Numbered from the stretch's first letter, positions 1 through 6,771 are shown. The stretch: 11,175 nt of DNA from Sulfuritalea sp. (GCA_021738105.1 JAIPCS010000110.1:1-11175), one strand, 5' to 3'. Notes: generated from the sequence alone by a model not told the origin. Numbers and translations are program-made.

Positions 1-1
1 C

Positions 2-175
2 ACCTCCAAGGATGATGACCTGCCGCCGCGTCTGAAGACCGAACCGGCCAAAACCGGTCCGGCCAAGGGCTTGGTGAATGGCATCGACAAGATGCGGCCG
101 GAGTACTACAAGGCTCGTGGCTGGAGCGCGGAAGGCGTGCCGTCCAAGGAAACGCTGGCCCGGCTCGGCCTTTAG
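2..175 (+). CDS. Aldehyde ferredoxin oxidoreductase family catalytic subunit, C-terminal end only (5' partial)
   Basis: The reading frame is open from the first bases to the TAG at 173-175 and gives 57 residues. They match the C-terminal tail of tungsten/molybdenum bis-pterin aldehyde:ferredoxin oxidoreductases: a Pro/Lys-rich stretch with GPAKG, then RPEYYKARGW, then a GVPSKETLARLGL ending. Family members typically close with 'YYxxRGWxxxGxPtxexLxxLGL'. The enzyme family oxidises aldehydes to carboxylic acids, or reduces acids, in the cytoplasm using a W-pterin cofactor and an Fe4S4 cluster. Those ligands lie upstream of the window and cannot be checked. The neighbours (a flavoprotein and a MoaD-like protein) support the multi-subunit NAD(P)-linked type, as described for Aromatoleum AorABC, rather than the simple archaeal enzyme. 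From this tail alone, another AOR-family member such as a BamB-like benzoyl-CoA reductase subunit cannot be fully excluded. Confidence 0.82.
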   Translation, partial: TSKDDDLPPRLKTEPAKTGPAKGLVNGIDKMRPEYYKARGWSAEGVPSKETLARLGL

Positions 176-190
176 TCCCGTTAAACCCTG

Positions 191-230
191 CGCCAAGGCA
201 GCCGGTGGTTTCGGCTTCCTTGGCGTTTTT
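191..230 (+). terminator. Intrinsic terminator or attenuator inside the AOR operon
   Basis: CGCCAAGG (191-198) pairs perfectly with CCTTGGCG (218-225). Inside it, GCCG (201-204) pairs with CGGC (212-215) around a short loop. Five T residues follow at 226-230. This is the classical form of a Rho-independent terminator. It lies 16 bases past the stop codon of the catalytic subunit and ends 15 bases before the next start codon, so it would separate catalytic-subunit transcripts from the flavoprotein/MoaD-like genes. No promoter is obvious between it and the next gene, so partial read-through is the simplest reading. Confidence 0.8.
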
Positions 231-245
231 GTCTGAGGAACTGAT

Positions 246-1499
246 ATGAAACACGTCATCATTGGTAACGGCCCGACCGGGTTGGTGGCTGCGGAAACCT
301 TGCGTCGGCTACAGCCGGATGCCGAAATTGCCCTCATCGGCGACGAATCGGAACCACCCTACTCGCGCATGGCGATTCCCTATTTCCTTCAGGGTCACAT
401 TCCCGAGAGCGGCACTCACCTGCGAAAAGCCCATGATCATTACGCGACACAGCGCATTCATCTGATCGAAGGCCGCGTCGTCAAGCTTGACCCGGCGAGC
501 AAACAGATCGAATTTGCAAGTGGTGAGCGTTTGCCCTATGACCGCTTGTTGATAGCCACGGGTTCGCGGCCGGTGACGCCACCGGTACCTGGAATTGATT
601 TGCCCAATGTGCATACCTGCTGGACCATCGAGGATGCTCGGGCCATTGCCGGCAAGGCCAAAGCCGGTAGCCGGGTATTGCAGTTGGGTGCCGGCTTTAT
701 CGGTTGCATCATCATGGAGGCTCTTGCCGCGCGTGGCGTCGAGCTGACCGTGGTGGAGATGGGCGATCGCATGGTGCCGCGTATGATGACACCCAAGGCT
801 GGCGGCATGATCAAGGCCTGGGTCGAAAAGCAGGGCGTAACTGTCCATGTCAAAGAGGCAATTACCGCCATCACTCAGAAAGATGGCGTGTTGTCTGCCA
901 AGCTCAGCAACGGTGGCGTGCTTGCTGCCGATCTGATTATCTGCGCAGCCGGTGTACGTCCCAACATTGAATTTCTGAAGGACAGCGGCATCAACATGGA
1001 ACGGGGCATTCGGGTTGACAACATGATGCAGACCAGCGTCACAGACATTTTTGCTGCCGGCGATGTTACCGAAGCTATCGATTTTCATACCGGTAAACCC
1101 GAGCTCAACGCAATTCAGCCAAATGCGGTGGATCAGGCGCGTATCGCTGCGCATAACATGGCCGGTGGCAACGCGGTGAGCGGTGGCAGTCTGGCAATCA
1201 ACGTGCTCGATACGCTGGGACTGATCTCGACTTCATTTGGCCAATGGCAAGGCATCGACAAGAAGGAGGGTGGTTCCGGAGTGGAAATGGTCGATGAAGC
1301 CAACTACCGGTATCTGTCGCTGCAATTCAAGGATGACGTCTTGATCGGGGCCACCAGTATCGGCTGGACAGATCATGTCGGTGCCCTGCGCGGACTCGTG
1401 CAGACTGAGGCGCCGCTGGGCGTCTGGAAGGATCGGCTTTTGGCTGATCCAACGTGTTTCATGGCGGCCTATCTGGCGAGTGCGCAGAAGGCGGCATGA
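246..1499 (+). CDS. aorC: FAD/NAD(P)-dependent pyridine nucleotide-disulfide oxidoreductase, AorC-like electron-transfer subunit
   Basis: The 417-residue protein has the two-dinucleotide-fold layout of the pyridine nucleotide-disulfide oxidoreductase family. The FAD ADP-binding loop GNGPTG is at 7-12, the ATGS loop at 104-107, and the NAD(P)H-binding loop LGAGFIG at 147-153. The second FAD motif, TDIFAAGD, is at 266-273. No CxxxxC redox-active disulfide is visible near the N-terminus, so it is more like ferredoxin/rubredoxin or nitrite reductase flavoproteins than a disulfide reductase. The start is supported by GAGGAA at 235-240, five bases before the ATG. It lies just after an AOR catalytic gene and overlaps a MoaD-like gene by four bases. 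In Aromatoleum, an FAD subunit (AorC) lets the tungsten AOR reduce NAD; I infer the same role here. The symbol rests on context and family, not on an alignment. Confidence 0.82.
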   Translation: MKHVIIGNGPTGLVAAETLRRLQPDAEIALIGDESEPPYSRMAIPYFLQGHIPESGTHLRKAHDHYATQRIHLIEGRVVKLDPASKQIEFASGERLPYDRLLIATGSRPVTPPVPGIDLPNVHTCWTIEDARAIAGKAKAGSRVLQLGAGFIGCIIMEALAARGVELTVVEMGDRMVPRMMTPKAGGMIKAWVEKQGVTVHVKEAITAITQKDGVLSAKLSNGGVLAADLIICAAGVRPNIEFLKDSGINMERGIRVDNMMQTSVTDIFAAGDVTEAIDFHTGKPELNAIQPNAVDQARIAAHNMAGGNAVSGGSLAINVLDTLGLISTSFGQWQGIDKKEGGSGVEMVDEANYRYLSLQFKDDVLIGATSIGWTDHVGALRGLVQTEAPLGVWKDRLLADPTCFMAAYLASAQKAA

Positions 1500-1750
1500 G
1501 GATTACGTTCAAATTGTTTGCGACACTGCAGGATTACCTGCCGCCAGAAGCAAAAAAAACCAACGCACTGTCTCTCGAGATCGACAGCAAGACCACTGTA
1601 GCGGATCTGGTCAAACGCTTCAGCTTGCCGGAAAAACTGGTTCATCTGGTCCTGATCGACGGCAATTTTGTGCCGCCGGCCGAAAGATCAGATCGAACCT
1701 TGCAGGAGGGGGAAACGCTCGCCATCTGGCCGCCCGTAGCTGGCGGATGA
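1496..1750 (+). CDS. MoaD/ThiS-family ubiquitin-like sulfur carrier, AOR-operon type
   Basis: The protein has 84 residues, the usual size for the beta-grasp sulfur-carrier family. It starts with a MoaD-like strand (MRITFKLFATLQDYLPP) and has a 'TTVADLVKRF' helix region at 33-42 and LIDGNFVPP at 53-61. It ends with LQEGETLAIWPPVAGG, whose terminal Gly-Gly is the residue pair adenylated and thiocarboxylated in MoaD and ThiS. An in-frame ATG at 1454 exists, but 1496 is preferred because it forms an ATGA overlap with the upstream stop codon and begins exactly at the conserved first strand. In MoaD the tail donates sulfur to make the molybdopterin dithiolene. A dedicated copy beside an AOR may serve the tungsten-pterin cofactor, which is inference. 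No MoaE or MoeB partner is visible in the window. Confidence 0.85.
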   Translation: MRITFKLFATLQDYLPPEAKKTNALSLEIDSKTTVADLVKRFSLPEKLVHLVLIDGNFVPPAERSDRTLQEGETLAIWPPVAGG

Positions 1751-2022
1751 AATTTCCGCTGGCCTACGATGCGACAACCTCGCGTCAGGATTTTGTTCGA
1801 CTCTTGTCCCTGGCAACCGGGACAACCGAATATGAGGAAATCGATGGCAAGTTCTGCGGCAAAGGCTGGACAGTGCGTCTGACCAGAATTCCACCACTGG
1901 AAATCGGCATGGTTCGGCTTGAGCGTCATCGCGTTGAAATCGAGTTTGCCGGGATTGACGCTGACGCGCAGGACCGTTTCATGCAGCGCTTTACAAGCCA
2001 TTACCAACGCGGCGGCGGCTGA
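1747..2022 (+). CDS. Uncharacterised 91-aa protein of the AOR operon with a C-terminal glycine tail
   Basis: I do not recognise a named family. The ATG at 1747 overlaps the upstream TGA (ATGA), which argues strongly for translation coupled to the MoaD-like gene. The product is soluble in appearance, with no signal peptide or membrane segment. Its pattern suggests alternating strands and helices, with strands around 41-47 (WTVRLTR) and 56-67 (MVRLERHRVEIE) and helices near 13-21 and 73-85. It has one cysteine (C37, in GKFCGKG). It ends in QRGGG, so like the gene before it the chain closes with glycines. A small conserved gene after the MoaD-like one is, from memory, also part of the Aromatoleum aor cluster (aorDE), but I cannot confirm that this is its homologue. 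A role in maturation or insertion of the W-pterin cofactor is a guess from position. Confidence 0.75.
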   Translation: MKFPLAYDATTSRQDFVRLLSLATGTTEYEEIDGKFCGKGWTVRLTRIPPLEIGMVRLERHRVEIEFAGIDADAQDRFMQRFTSHYQRGGG

Positions 2023-2082
2023 TCCCGGAGCGACATCAGGAAAAGTCGGCTTTGGCGAGACGGCAGAGCCTGTCGCGAAAGC

Positions 2083-2091
2083 TGATAAAAT
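2083..2091 (+). promoter_or_regulatory. Extended -10 promoter of the SRP RNA gene
   Basis: TGATAAAAT reads as the extended -10 form TG-n-TATAAT, with five of six hexamer matches (TAAAAT, 2086-2091). A start seven bases downstream falls at about 2098, exactly where the terminal helix of the SRP RNA begins. No good -35 hexamer stands 17 bases upstream, which is common for extended -10 promoters. Confidence 0.6.
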
Positions 2092-2097
2092 TCCGCC

Positions 2098-2200
2098 GCG
2101 GCGGGTCTCCCCGCATTGTGGGGTGGTGAATCTGGTCAGGTCCGGAAGGAAGCAGCCACAGCCGTTTTCCGCAAGTGCCGGGGGTCAGGCTCGCCGCCCC
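2098..2200 (+). ncRNA. ffs: Bacterial small signal recognition particle RNA (4.5S RNA)
   Basis: The highly conserved domain IV is present at 2134-2157, including GGTCAGGTCCGGAAGG and AAGCAGCC. It contains the GGAA tetraloop (2144-2147) closed by TCC/GGA, and the return strand follows with GTGCCGGGGG. The ends fold together: CGGCGGGTCT (2099-2108) pairs with AGGCTCGCCG (2187-2196), using two G-U pairs. That gives one long hairpin of about 103 nt, close to the 114 nt of the E. coli RNA. The product binds Ffh through the asymmetric internal loop and targets nascent membrane proteins to FtsY. Exact ends are inferred from the terminal helix. The gene sits upstream of dnaX-ebfC-recR, a linkage also seen in Bacillus (scr-dnaX), although one protein gene intervenes here. 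Confidence 0.95.
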
Positions 2201-2212
2201 ATTTTGGATTGA

Positions 2213-2240
2213 TTGTTGTCCGGCAACCTCCGCTTACAAT
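2213..2240 (+). promoter_or_regulatory. Likely promoter of the Spy/CpxP-like gene
   Basis: TACAAT at 2235-2240 is a good -10 hexamer. A weak -35 (TTGTTG, 2213-2218) lies 16 bases upstream. The predicted start near 2247 would give a leader of about 77 bases before the ATG at 2324. It follows directly after the SRP RNA gene, so the Spy-like gene probably has its own transcript. Confidence 0.45.
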
Positions 2241-2323
2241 CGCCGCAGCTCTGTCACATCTGGCTTACAGGAGGCGATTCAAATGCATCCTGCCATGAGG
2301 CATTTACGACAGGAGCAGAATCC

Positions 2324-2866
2324 ATGAAGCGAAATAGCGCAATCGTTGCGGCCTTTCTTGCCGCCAGTACGGTGTTCATCGGCAACAGCTACGCTCAGGG
2401 TCCGGGTTGCAACAACGACAGCAAGGCCGGTTTCAAGCGTAGTTCAATGCAGCAGGATGGCACCCGGGATCCAGGGGCCCGCGTCGAACAAAGGCTGACG
2501 CGATTCAAGAACGAGCTCAAGCTTACGCCTCAGCAGGAACCGCTATGGCAGGCTTTCGCGGAAAAGTCGAAGGCCGAGGCCGGCAAAGGAATGCAGGCCT
2601 TGCGCGAACGCGCACAGGACGGAAAAGCGCTGAGCGCCCCCGAGCGGATGGCGCAGAGGCAAGGCTTGATGCAAGCGCGCGTCACGGCAATGGGATCAAT
2701 CAACGAGTCATTCACTCGTCTCTATTCGGCCCTCTCGCCAGAGCAGAAACAGGCTGCAGACAAGCATTTCAGTTCTGCCGGGAAGCGCGCACATGGTTCC
2801 GACCGTCGTGGTTCGCGTCGGGATGGACGATCGGCGCCTGACGAAGCACAGCAGCGCCGGAGCTAA
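2324..2866 (+). CDS. Periplasmic Spy/CpxP-like LTxxQ-motif protein
   Basis: The 180-residue product has a Sec signal peptide (basic MKRN, a hydrophobic stretch to about residue 20, and a likely cut after NSYA at 21-24). The mature chain is strongly helical and basic. It carries the family signatures LTPQQ (67-71, in LKLTPQQEPLWQAF) and LSPEQ (137-141), the paired LTxxQ repeats of the Spy/CpxP periplasmic chaperone family. The C-terminal 25 residues are Arg/Ser-rich and probably disordered. The frame is open upstream to 2213, but ATG 2324 is preferred because AGGAG lies at 2311-2315, eight bases away, and the signal peptide starts there. E. coli Spy prevents aggregation and CpxP inhibits CpxA; which role this one has is not clear. 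It is inserted between ffs and dnaX. Confidence 0.85.
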   Translation: MKRNSAIVAAFLAASTVFIGNSYAQGPGCNNDSKAGFKRSSMQQDGTRDPGARVEQRLTRFKNELKLTPQQEPLWQAFAEKSKAEAGKGMQALRERAQDGKALSAPERMAQRQGLMQARVTAMGSINESFTRLYSALSPEQKQAADKHFSSAGKRAHGSDRRGSRRDGRSAPDEAQQRRS

Positions 2867-2933
2867 GTGCCCTGACCGCATGTAACAGGGGCGACCGCGT
2901 CGTGTGTGTCCACCCCGATTGTGCCGGCGGGCC

Positions 2934-2942
2934 TGATAAAAT
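2934..2942 (+). promoter_or_regulatory. Extended -10 promoter of dnaX, predicted to give a leaderless mRNA
   Basis: TGATAAAAT here is identical to the extended -10 found before the SRP RNA gene (the shared 10-mer is CTGATAAAAT). A start seven bases after the hexamer (TAAAAT, 2937-2942) falls at 2949, the A of the dnaX ATG. No convincing -35 is present. No Shine-Dalgarno sequence lies in the 12 bases before the ATG, which is consistent with leaderless initiation. Confidence 0.5.
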
Positions 2943-2948
2943 CGCTGC

Positions 2949-4601
2949 ATGAGTTATCAGGTCCTTGCCCGTAAATGGCGCCCGAAGTCCTTCGCGACCC
3001 TGGTCGGGCAGGAGCATGTCGTACGGGCGCTGACCCACGCGCTGGACCAGAATCGTCTGCACCACGCTTATTTGTTTACCGGCACCCGCGGCGTCGGCAA
3101 AACAACCCTGGCACGCATCATGGCCAAGGCTCTGAATTGCGAGGTCGGCATCAGCTCCACGCCCTGCGGCACCTGTTCGGCCTGCATGGCTATCGACAGT
3201 GGCCGCTTTGTTGATTACATCGAACTCGATGCCGCTTCGAACCGCGGCGTCGACGACATGACCCAGTTGCTTGAGCGCGCCACCTATGCACCGACCATCG
3301 GTCGATACAAGGTCTATGTCATCGACGAAGTCCATCAGCTTTCCGGGCATGCCTTCAACGCAATGCTGAAGACTCTGGAAGAGCCGCCGGAGCACGTCAA
3401 ATTCATTCTTGCCACCACCGATCCGCAAAAAATTCCCGTCACGGTTCTGTCGCGGTGCCTTCAATTCAACCTGAAGCAGATGCCGCCAACACAGATTGTC
3501 GACCATCTGTCGCGCGTTCTTGAAGCGGAAGGCGTGGTATTCGAGAGTTCTGCGCTTCGCCATCTCGCCAAGGGCGCGGCCGGAAGCATGCGCGACGCGC
3601 TTTCGTTGCTGGATCAGGCGATCGCACACGGTGGCGGAAAAGTCGAAGAGGATGGCGTGCGTGCCATGCTGGGCACGGTTGGGGATGAGCATTTGTTTGC
3701 CTTGCTCGATGCTCTGGTGGCTCAGGATGTACACGCCATGGTGGAGGTTGCGAAGCTGATGGACGCTCGCAGTCTGTCGTTCGACGGTGGGTTGCAGGAA
3801 ATGGCGACCTTGTTTCATCGCATTGCATTGACGCAACTTGCGCCGGAGGCATTGCTCGATGAGACCGAGCGCAGCCGTCTTTTGCCCTATGCAGATTCCT
3901 TTGATGCCGAGTATCTGCAACTGGCGTATCAGATCGCCATTCACGGTCGCGACGAACTGTCATTGGCCCCTGATGAATATGCTGGTTTCGTCATGAGTTT
4001 GCTGCGGCTGCATGCATTCCGACCGGAGTATGCAGGGGCAGCGCGGACGGCGAGCACGACGGTTGCATCGACGCCGACGAAGGCGAAGTCACACACAACG
4101 GCTGCAATCTCAGCCCCCTCCGCCGTATCACCTGCGCTACCTCCTGTGACTCCAGCTGCCGCCGTATCGCCAGCGCCGACTTTTGAGGTTCCTGCGGCCA
4201 CTTCGCGCGTCGACGAAACGCCTGTTGACGAGGACTGGCATGCTTTGGTCGCAAAGTTGCCGCTGACCGGAATGGCCAAGCAGTTGGCGCAGCATTGTGA
4301 GTTGTCGGAGCGCTCCGCGGCGGCCATTCGCCTTCGTTTGTCGCCGGTACATAAGCATTTGCTCGGAAAGCCCCAGCAGGAAAAGCTGCAATCCGAGTTG
4401 CAAACATGGTTCGGCCAGTCGTTGCGGCTTGAGATTGACGTCGCGAAACTGGAGACGGAAACACCCGCCGAAAGAAGCCGCAACAAGCAACGTCAGCGAC
4501 AGGAGCGAGCCATCGCCGCGATAGAACAAGACCCCTTCGTACGTGATGTAGTAGATCTGTTCGACGCGAACATCGATGAATCAACGATCAAACCCGTTTA
4601 A
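2949..4601 (+). CDS. dnaX: DNA polymerase III subunit tau (gamma/tau clamp-loader ATPase)
   Basis: The 550-residue protein is the motor of the replicative clamp loader, which opens the beta clamp and tethers the polymerase cores. The start [12 protein letters not shown] is the conserved DnaX N-terminus. Walker A is GTRGVGKTT (45-53). The zinc-binding cysteines are C64, C73, C76 and C79. Walker B is VYVIDEVH (122-129), the arginine-finger SRC motif is at 168-170, and [13 protein letters not shown], the sensor 2 region, is at 212-224. The oligomerisation domain runs to about 360. An Ala/Pro/Thr-rich linker spans roughly 362-425, followed by a tau-specific C-terminal region from DEDWHAL (427-433). 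No A-AAA-AAG type slippery heptamer is visible in the linker, so a separate gamma product by programmed frameshifting is not supported. ebfC and recR follow with tight spacing, forming an operon. Confidence 0.97.
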   Translation: MSYQVLARKWRPKSFATLVGQEHVVRALTHALDQNRLHHAYLFTGTRGVGKTTLARIMAKALNCEVGISSTPCGTCSACMAIDSGRFVDYIELDAASNRGVDDMTQLLERATYAPTIGRYKVYVIDEVHQLSGHAFNAMLKTLEEPPEHVKFILATTDPQKIPVTVLSRCLQFNLKQMPPTQIVDHLSRVLEAEGVVFESSALRHLAKGAAGSMRDALSLLDQAIAHGGGKVEEDGVRAMLGTVGDEHLFALLDALVAQDVHAMVEVAKLMDARSLSFDGGLQEMATLFHRIALTQLAPEALLDETERSRLLPYADSFDAEYLQLAYQIAIHGRDELSLAPDEYAGFVMSLLRLHAFRPEYAGAARTASTTVASTPTKAKSHTTAAISAPSAVSPALPPVTPAAAVSPAPTFEVPAATSRVDETPVDEDWHALVAKLPLTGMAKQLAQHCELSERSAAAIRLRLSPVHKHLLGKPQQEKLQSELQTWFGQSLRLEIDVAKLETETPAERSRNKQRQRQERAIAAIEQDPFVRDVVDLFDANIDESTIKPV

Positions 4602-4615
4602 GGAGAGCACAGATA

Positions 4616-4939
4616 ATGATGAAGGGTGGCATAGCCGGATTAATGAAACAGGCCCAGCAGATGCAGGCCAATATGGAAAAAGCCCAAGAGCAACTGGCGC
4701 AAATGGAAGTCGAAGGGCAGTCGGGTGCCGGCGCGGTGAAAGTGCTGATGACCTGCAAGCACGATGTCAAGCGTGTCACCATCGATCCGTCAGTAATGGA
4801 CGACAAGGAAATGCTGGAAGACCTGATCGCCGCGGCCCTGAATGATGCCAACCGGCGCGTTGAGACTACCACTGCAGAAAAGATGAGCGGTTTTGCTTCC
4901 GGACTTAATCTGCCACCCGGGATGAAACTTCCGTTCTGA
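4616..4939 (+). CDS. ebfC: YbaB/EbfC family nucleoid-associated protein
   Basis: The 107-residue protein has the family layout: an N-terminal helix rich in Met and Gln ([20 protein letters not shown], 4-23), then a short strand region with GAGAVKV (37-43) and [15 protein letters not shown], and a conserved end [16 protein letters not shown] (92-107). YbaB/EbfC dimers bind DNA with a tweezer-like fold and are linked to nucleoid organisation and recombination. AAGGAGA at 4600-4606 is a strong ribosome binding site that overlaps the dnaX stop codon. Two adjacent ATGs (4616 and 4619) could serve as the start. It lies in the conserved dnaX-ebfC-recR operon and shares one base (TGATG) with recR. 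Confidence 0.95.
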   Translation: MMKGGIAGLMKQAQQMQANMEKAQEQLAQMEVEGQSGAGAVKVLMTCKHDVKRVTIDPSVMDDKEMLEDLIAAALNDANRRVETTTAEKMSGFASGLNLPPGMKLPF

Positions 4940-5538
4940 TGGCATCCTCATCGAGTCTCGATGAGTTGATCGAGGCATTGCGTTGTCTTCCTGGTGTCGG
5001 TCCCAAGTCGGCACAACGCATGGCTTATCACCTTCTACAAAGAGATCGGCGTGGCGCTGAGCGTCTTGCTCGCGGTCTCGATTCCGCTTTGAAGTCACTG
5101 CATCACTGCATTCGATGCAATAACTTCACAGAAGCTGAAATTTGCGATCGCTGTCTCTCGCCGCGACGTGATGCTTCGCAACTGTGTATTGTGGAAATGC
5201 CGGTGGATGCGATCAGCATGGAACAGACGCACGCGTACAACGGTCTGTATTACGTGCTGATGGGCAGATTGAGTCCGCTTGATGGAGTCGGACCAAAGGA
5301 GTTGGCCTTCGAGCGCTTGTTTGCGCGCGCGATTGATGGTGTAGTCAAGGAAGTCATTCTGGCGACCAATTTCACCAACGAAGGCGAGGCCACTGCGCAT
5401 TACCTCTCCGAACTGCTGCACGCGCGCGGATTGAAGGTAAGCCGTATCGCTCGCGGGTTGCCAGTGGGCGGTGAACTGGAGTTTTCCGACGCCGCCACCG
5501 TAGCGCAGGCGCTACGCGAACGCCGCGATTTCGTTTGA
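4939..5538 (+). CDS. recR: Recombination mediator RecR
   Basis: The 199 residues match the usual RecR length and domain order. The helix-hairpin-helix region ([20 protein letters not shown], 14-33) is followed by a Cys4 zinc finger (C57, C60, C69, C72). A Toprim domain spans about 81-175 ([17 protein letters not shown], then [16 protein letters not shown]), and the C-terminus ([15 protein letters not shown], 168-182) is the conserved RecR ending. RecR works with RecO (and RecF) to load RecA on SSB-covered single-stranded gaps. The start codon overlaps the ebfC stop by one base, so translation is probably coupled. Confidence 0.97.
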   Translation: MASSSSLDELIEALRCLPGVGPKSAQRMAYHLLQRDRRGAERLARGLDSALKSLHHCIRCNNFTEAEICDRCLSPRRDASQLCIVEMPVDAISMEQTHAYNGLYYVLMGRLSPLDGVGPKELAFERLFARAIDGVVKEVILATNFTNEGEATAHYLSELLHARGLKVSRIARGLPVGGELEFSDAATVAQALRERRDFV

Positions 5539-5545
5539 GGCGAGT

Positions 5546-6757
5546 TTGACCGCTGTCGCCCCACCTCTTGCCGGAGTAAAGGTTGTCGAGTTTGGCACCC
5601 TGATTGCAGGACCATTCTGCTCACGCATCCTTGCCGAATTCGGCGCCGAGGTGATCAAGATCGAGGCGCCGGGGGAGGGCGATCCCTTACGCAAGTGGCG
5701 CAAGCTGTATCCAACCGGGGATGGAGAAACCTCTTTATGGTGGTTTGTACAGTCACGCAATAAACAATCCGTGACCATTAATCTCAAACATCCTGAAGGG
5801 GTAGAGATTGCGCGGAATCTGGTTGCAGAAGCGGATATCGTGGTTGAAAATTTTCGGCCAGGGGTGATGGAAAAACTTGGGCTCGGTTGGGATGTGCTTT
5901 CCGAGATCAATGCGGGTCTTGTCATGGTGCGGCTGTCCGGATTTGGTCAGACCGGTCCAATGGCCGCTCAGCCGGGCTTCGGCGCGATAGGAGAATCCAT
6001 GGGCGGCCTGCGCTACGTCACAGGTTTCGCTGATCGACCTCCGGTCAAAACTGGGATATCAATTGGCGATTCGATCGCAGCCTTGTGGGGAGCTGTGGGC
6101 GCACTAATGGCTTTGCGTCACCGTGAAGTCAAGGGTGGAAAGGGACAAGTGGTCGATGTCGCCTTGTACGAAGCTGTGTTTGCAATGATGGAAAGTCTTG
6201 TTCCCGAATTTGATGTATTCGGATTTGTCCGTGAACGTACGGGGAACATTATGCCGGGTATTACGCCATCCAATACCCATACTTCAAAGGATGGCAAGCA
6301 TCTGATCATCGGTGCCAATGGGGACGCTATTTTCAGGCGTCTGATGCGGGCTATCGGACGCGGCGATCTGGCGGAGGATCCGCAACTTGCCAGCAACGCC
6401 GGTCGAGATGCCCGGGCTGACGAAATCTACGCGGTAATTGATGCATGGGTTGGAAACAATGACGCGGAATCCGTATTGCGCACCGCAACAGAAGCCAATG
6501 TTCCGGCCAGCCGAATTTTTTCCGCGACAGACATGTTTGAAGATCCGCAGTACCTTTTTCGTCAGATGCTGGAAACCGTGCAACTCCCTGATAAAAAAGA
6601 CTTCCGTATTCCCGGTATTGTTCCAAAACTGTCTTTGACACCAGGAGAAACCCGCTGGATCGGTCCCAGTCTTGGGGAGCATACCGAGTCGGTGCTCTTT
6701 GGCCTGGGCTACTCCTCCGAGGATATGGTTCGATTGCGAAGTGAAGGCGTTATCTGA
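5546..6757 (+). CDS. CaiB/BaiF family class III CoA-transferase
   Basis: The 403-residue protein has the marks of family III CoA-transferases, which move CoA between acyl groups through an aspartyl-CoA intermediate. It has an N-terminal Rossmann-like half beginning LAGVKVVEFGTLIAGPFCSRILAEFGAEVIKIE, the ENFRPG motif (101-106) and SGFGQTGP (131-138). The catalytic aspartate is D175 in SIGDSIAAL, followed by KGGKGQVVDVALYEA. The substrate cannot be read from the sequence; formyl-, succinyl- and aromatic or steroid-acid transferases share these motifs. Translation appears to start at TTG 5546: GAGG at 5537-5540 lies five bases upstream, there is no ATG before the conserved first strand, and the recR stop is only seven bases back. 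It is probably co-transcribed with dnaX-ebfC-recR, although its metabolic role is unrelated. Confidence 0.9.
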   Translation: MTAVAPPLAGVKVVEFGTLIAGPFCSRILAEFGAEVIKIEAPGEGDPLRKWRKLYPTGDGETSLWWFVQSRNKQSVTINLKHPEGVEIARNLVAEADIVVENFRPGVMEKLGLGWDVLSEINAGLVMVRLSGFGQTGPMAAQPGFGAIGESMGGLRYVTGFADRPPVKTGISIGDSIAALWGAVGALMALRHREVKGGKGQVVDVALYEAVFAMMESLVPEFDVFGFVRERTGNIMPGITPSNTHTSKDGKHLIIGANGDAIFRRLMRAIGRGDLAEDPQLASNAGRDARADEIYAVIDAWVGNNDAESVLRTATEANVPASRIFSATDMFEDPQYLFRQMLETVQLPDKKDFRIPGIVPKLSLTPGETRWIGPSLGEHTESVLFGLGYSSEDMVRLRSEGVI

Positions 6758-6771
6758 TTGATAAACATCAA
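6758..6771 (+). promoter_or_regulatory. Perfect FNR/Anr-type binding site upstream of the bc1 operon
   Basis: TTGAT-AAAC-ATCAA matches the FNR consensus TTGATnnnnATCAA at all ten fixed positions. It begins on the base after the CoA-transferase stop codon. Its centre (6764.5) is about 91.5-92.5 bases upstream of the start predicted from TACAAT at 6844-6849, close to one of the helical positions used by class I CRP/FNR activators. FNR-type proteins carry an oxygen-labile Fe-S cluster, so petABC may respond to oxygen. The same bases could form a six-pair AT stem, but no T-tract follows, so it is a poor terminator. Confidence 0.7.

Noticed and set aside
309..1154. 281-aa minus-strand frame antisense to the flavoprotein gene
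   Set aside because: It shows no family motif; the + strand frame has clear FAD and NAD(P) loops.
1919..2298. Small + strand frames spanning the SRP RNA
   Set aside because: They overlap the clearly conserved RNA and the upstream gene in other frames and lack coding character.
3425..3435. Run of six A residues in dnaX as a programmed frameshift site
   Set aside because: In the zero frame it reads CAA AAA ATT after CCG, which does not form an X-XXY-YYZ heptamer. It lies in the ATPase domain, far from where gamma would end.
2769..3944. 391-aa open frame on the minus strand
   Set aside because: It lies almost wholly antisense to dnaX, has no recognisable motif, and reflects the codon bias of the real gene.
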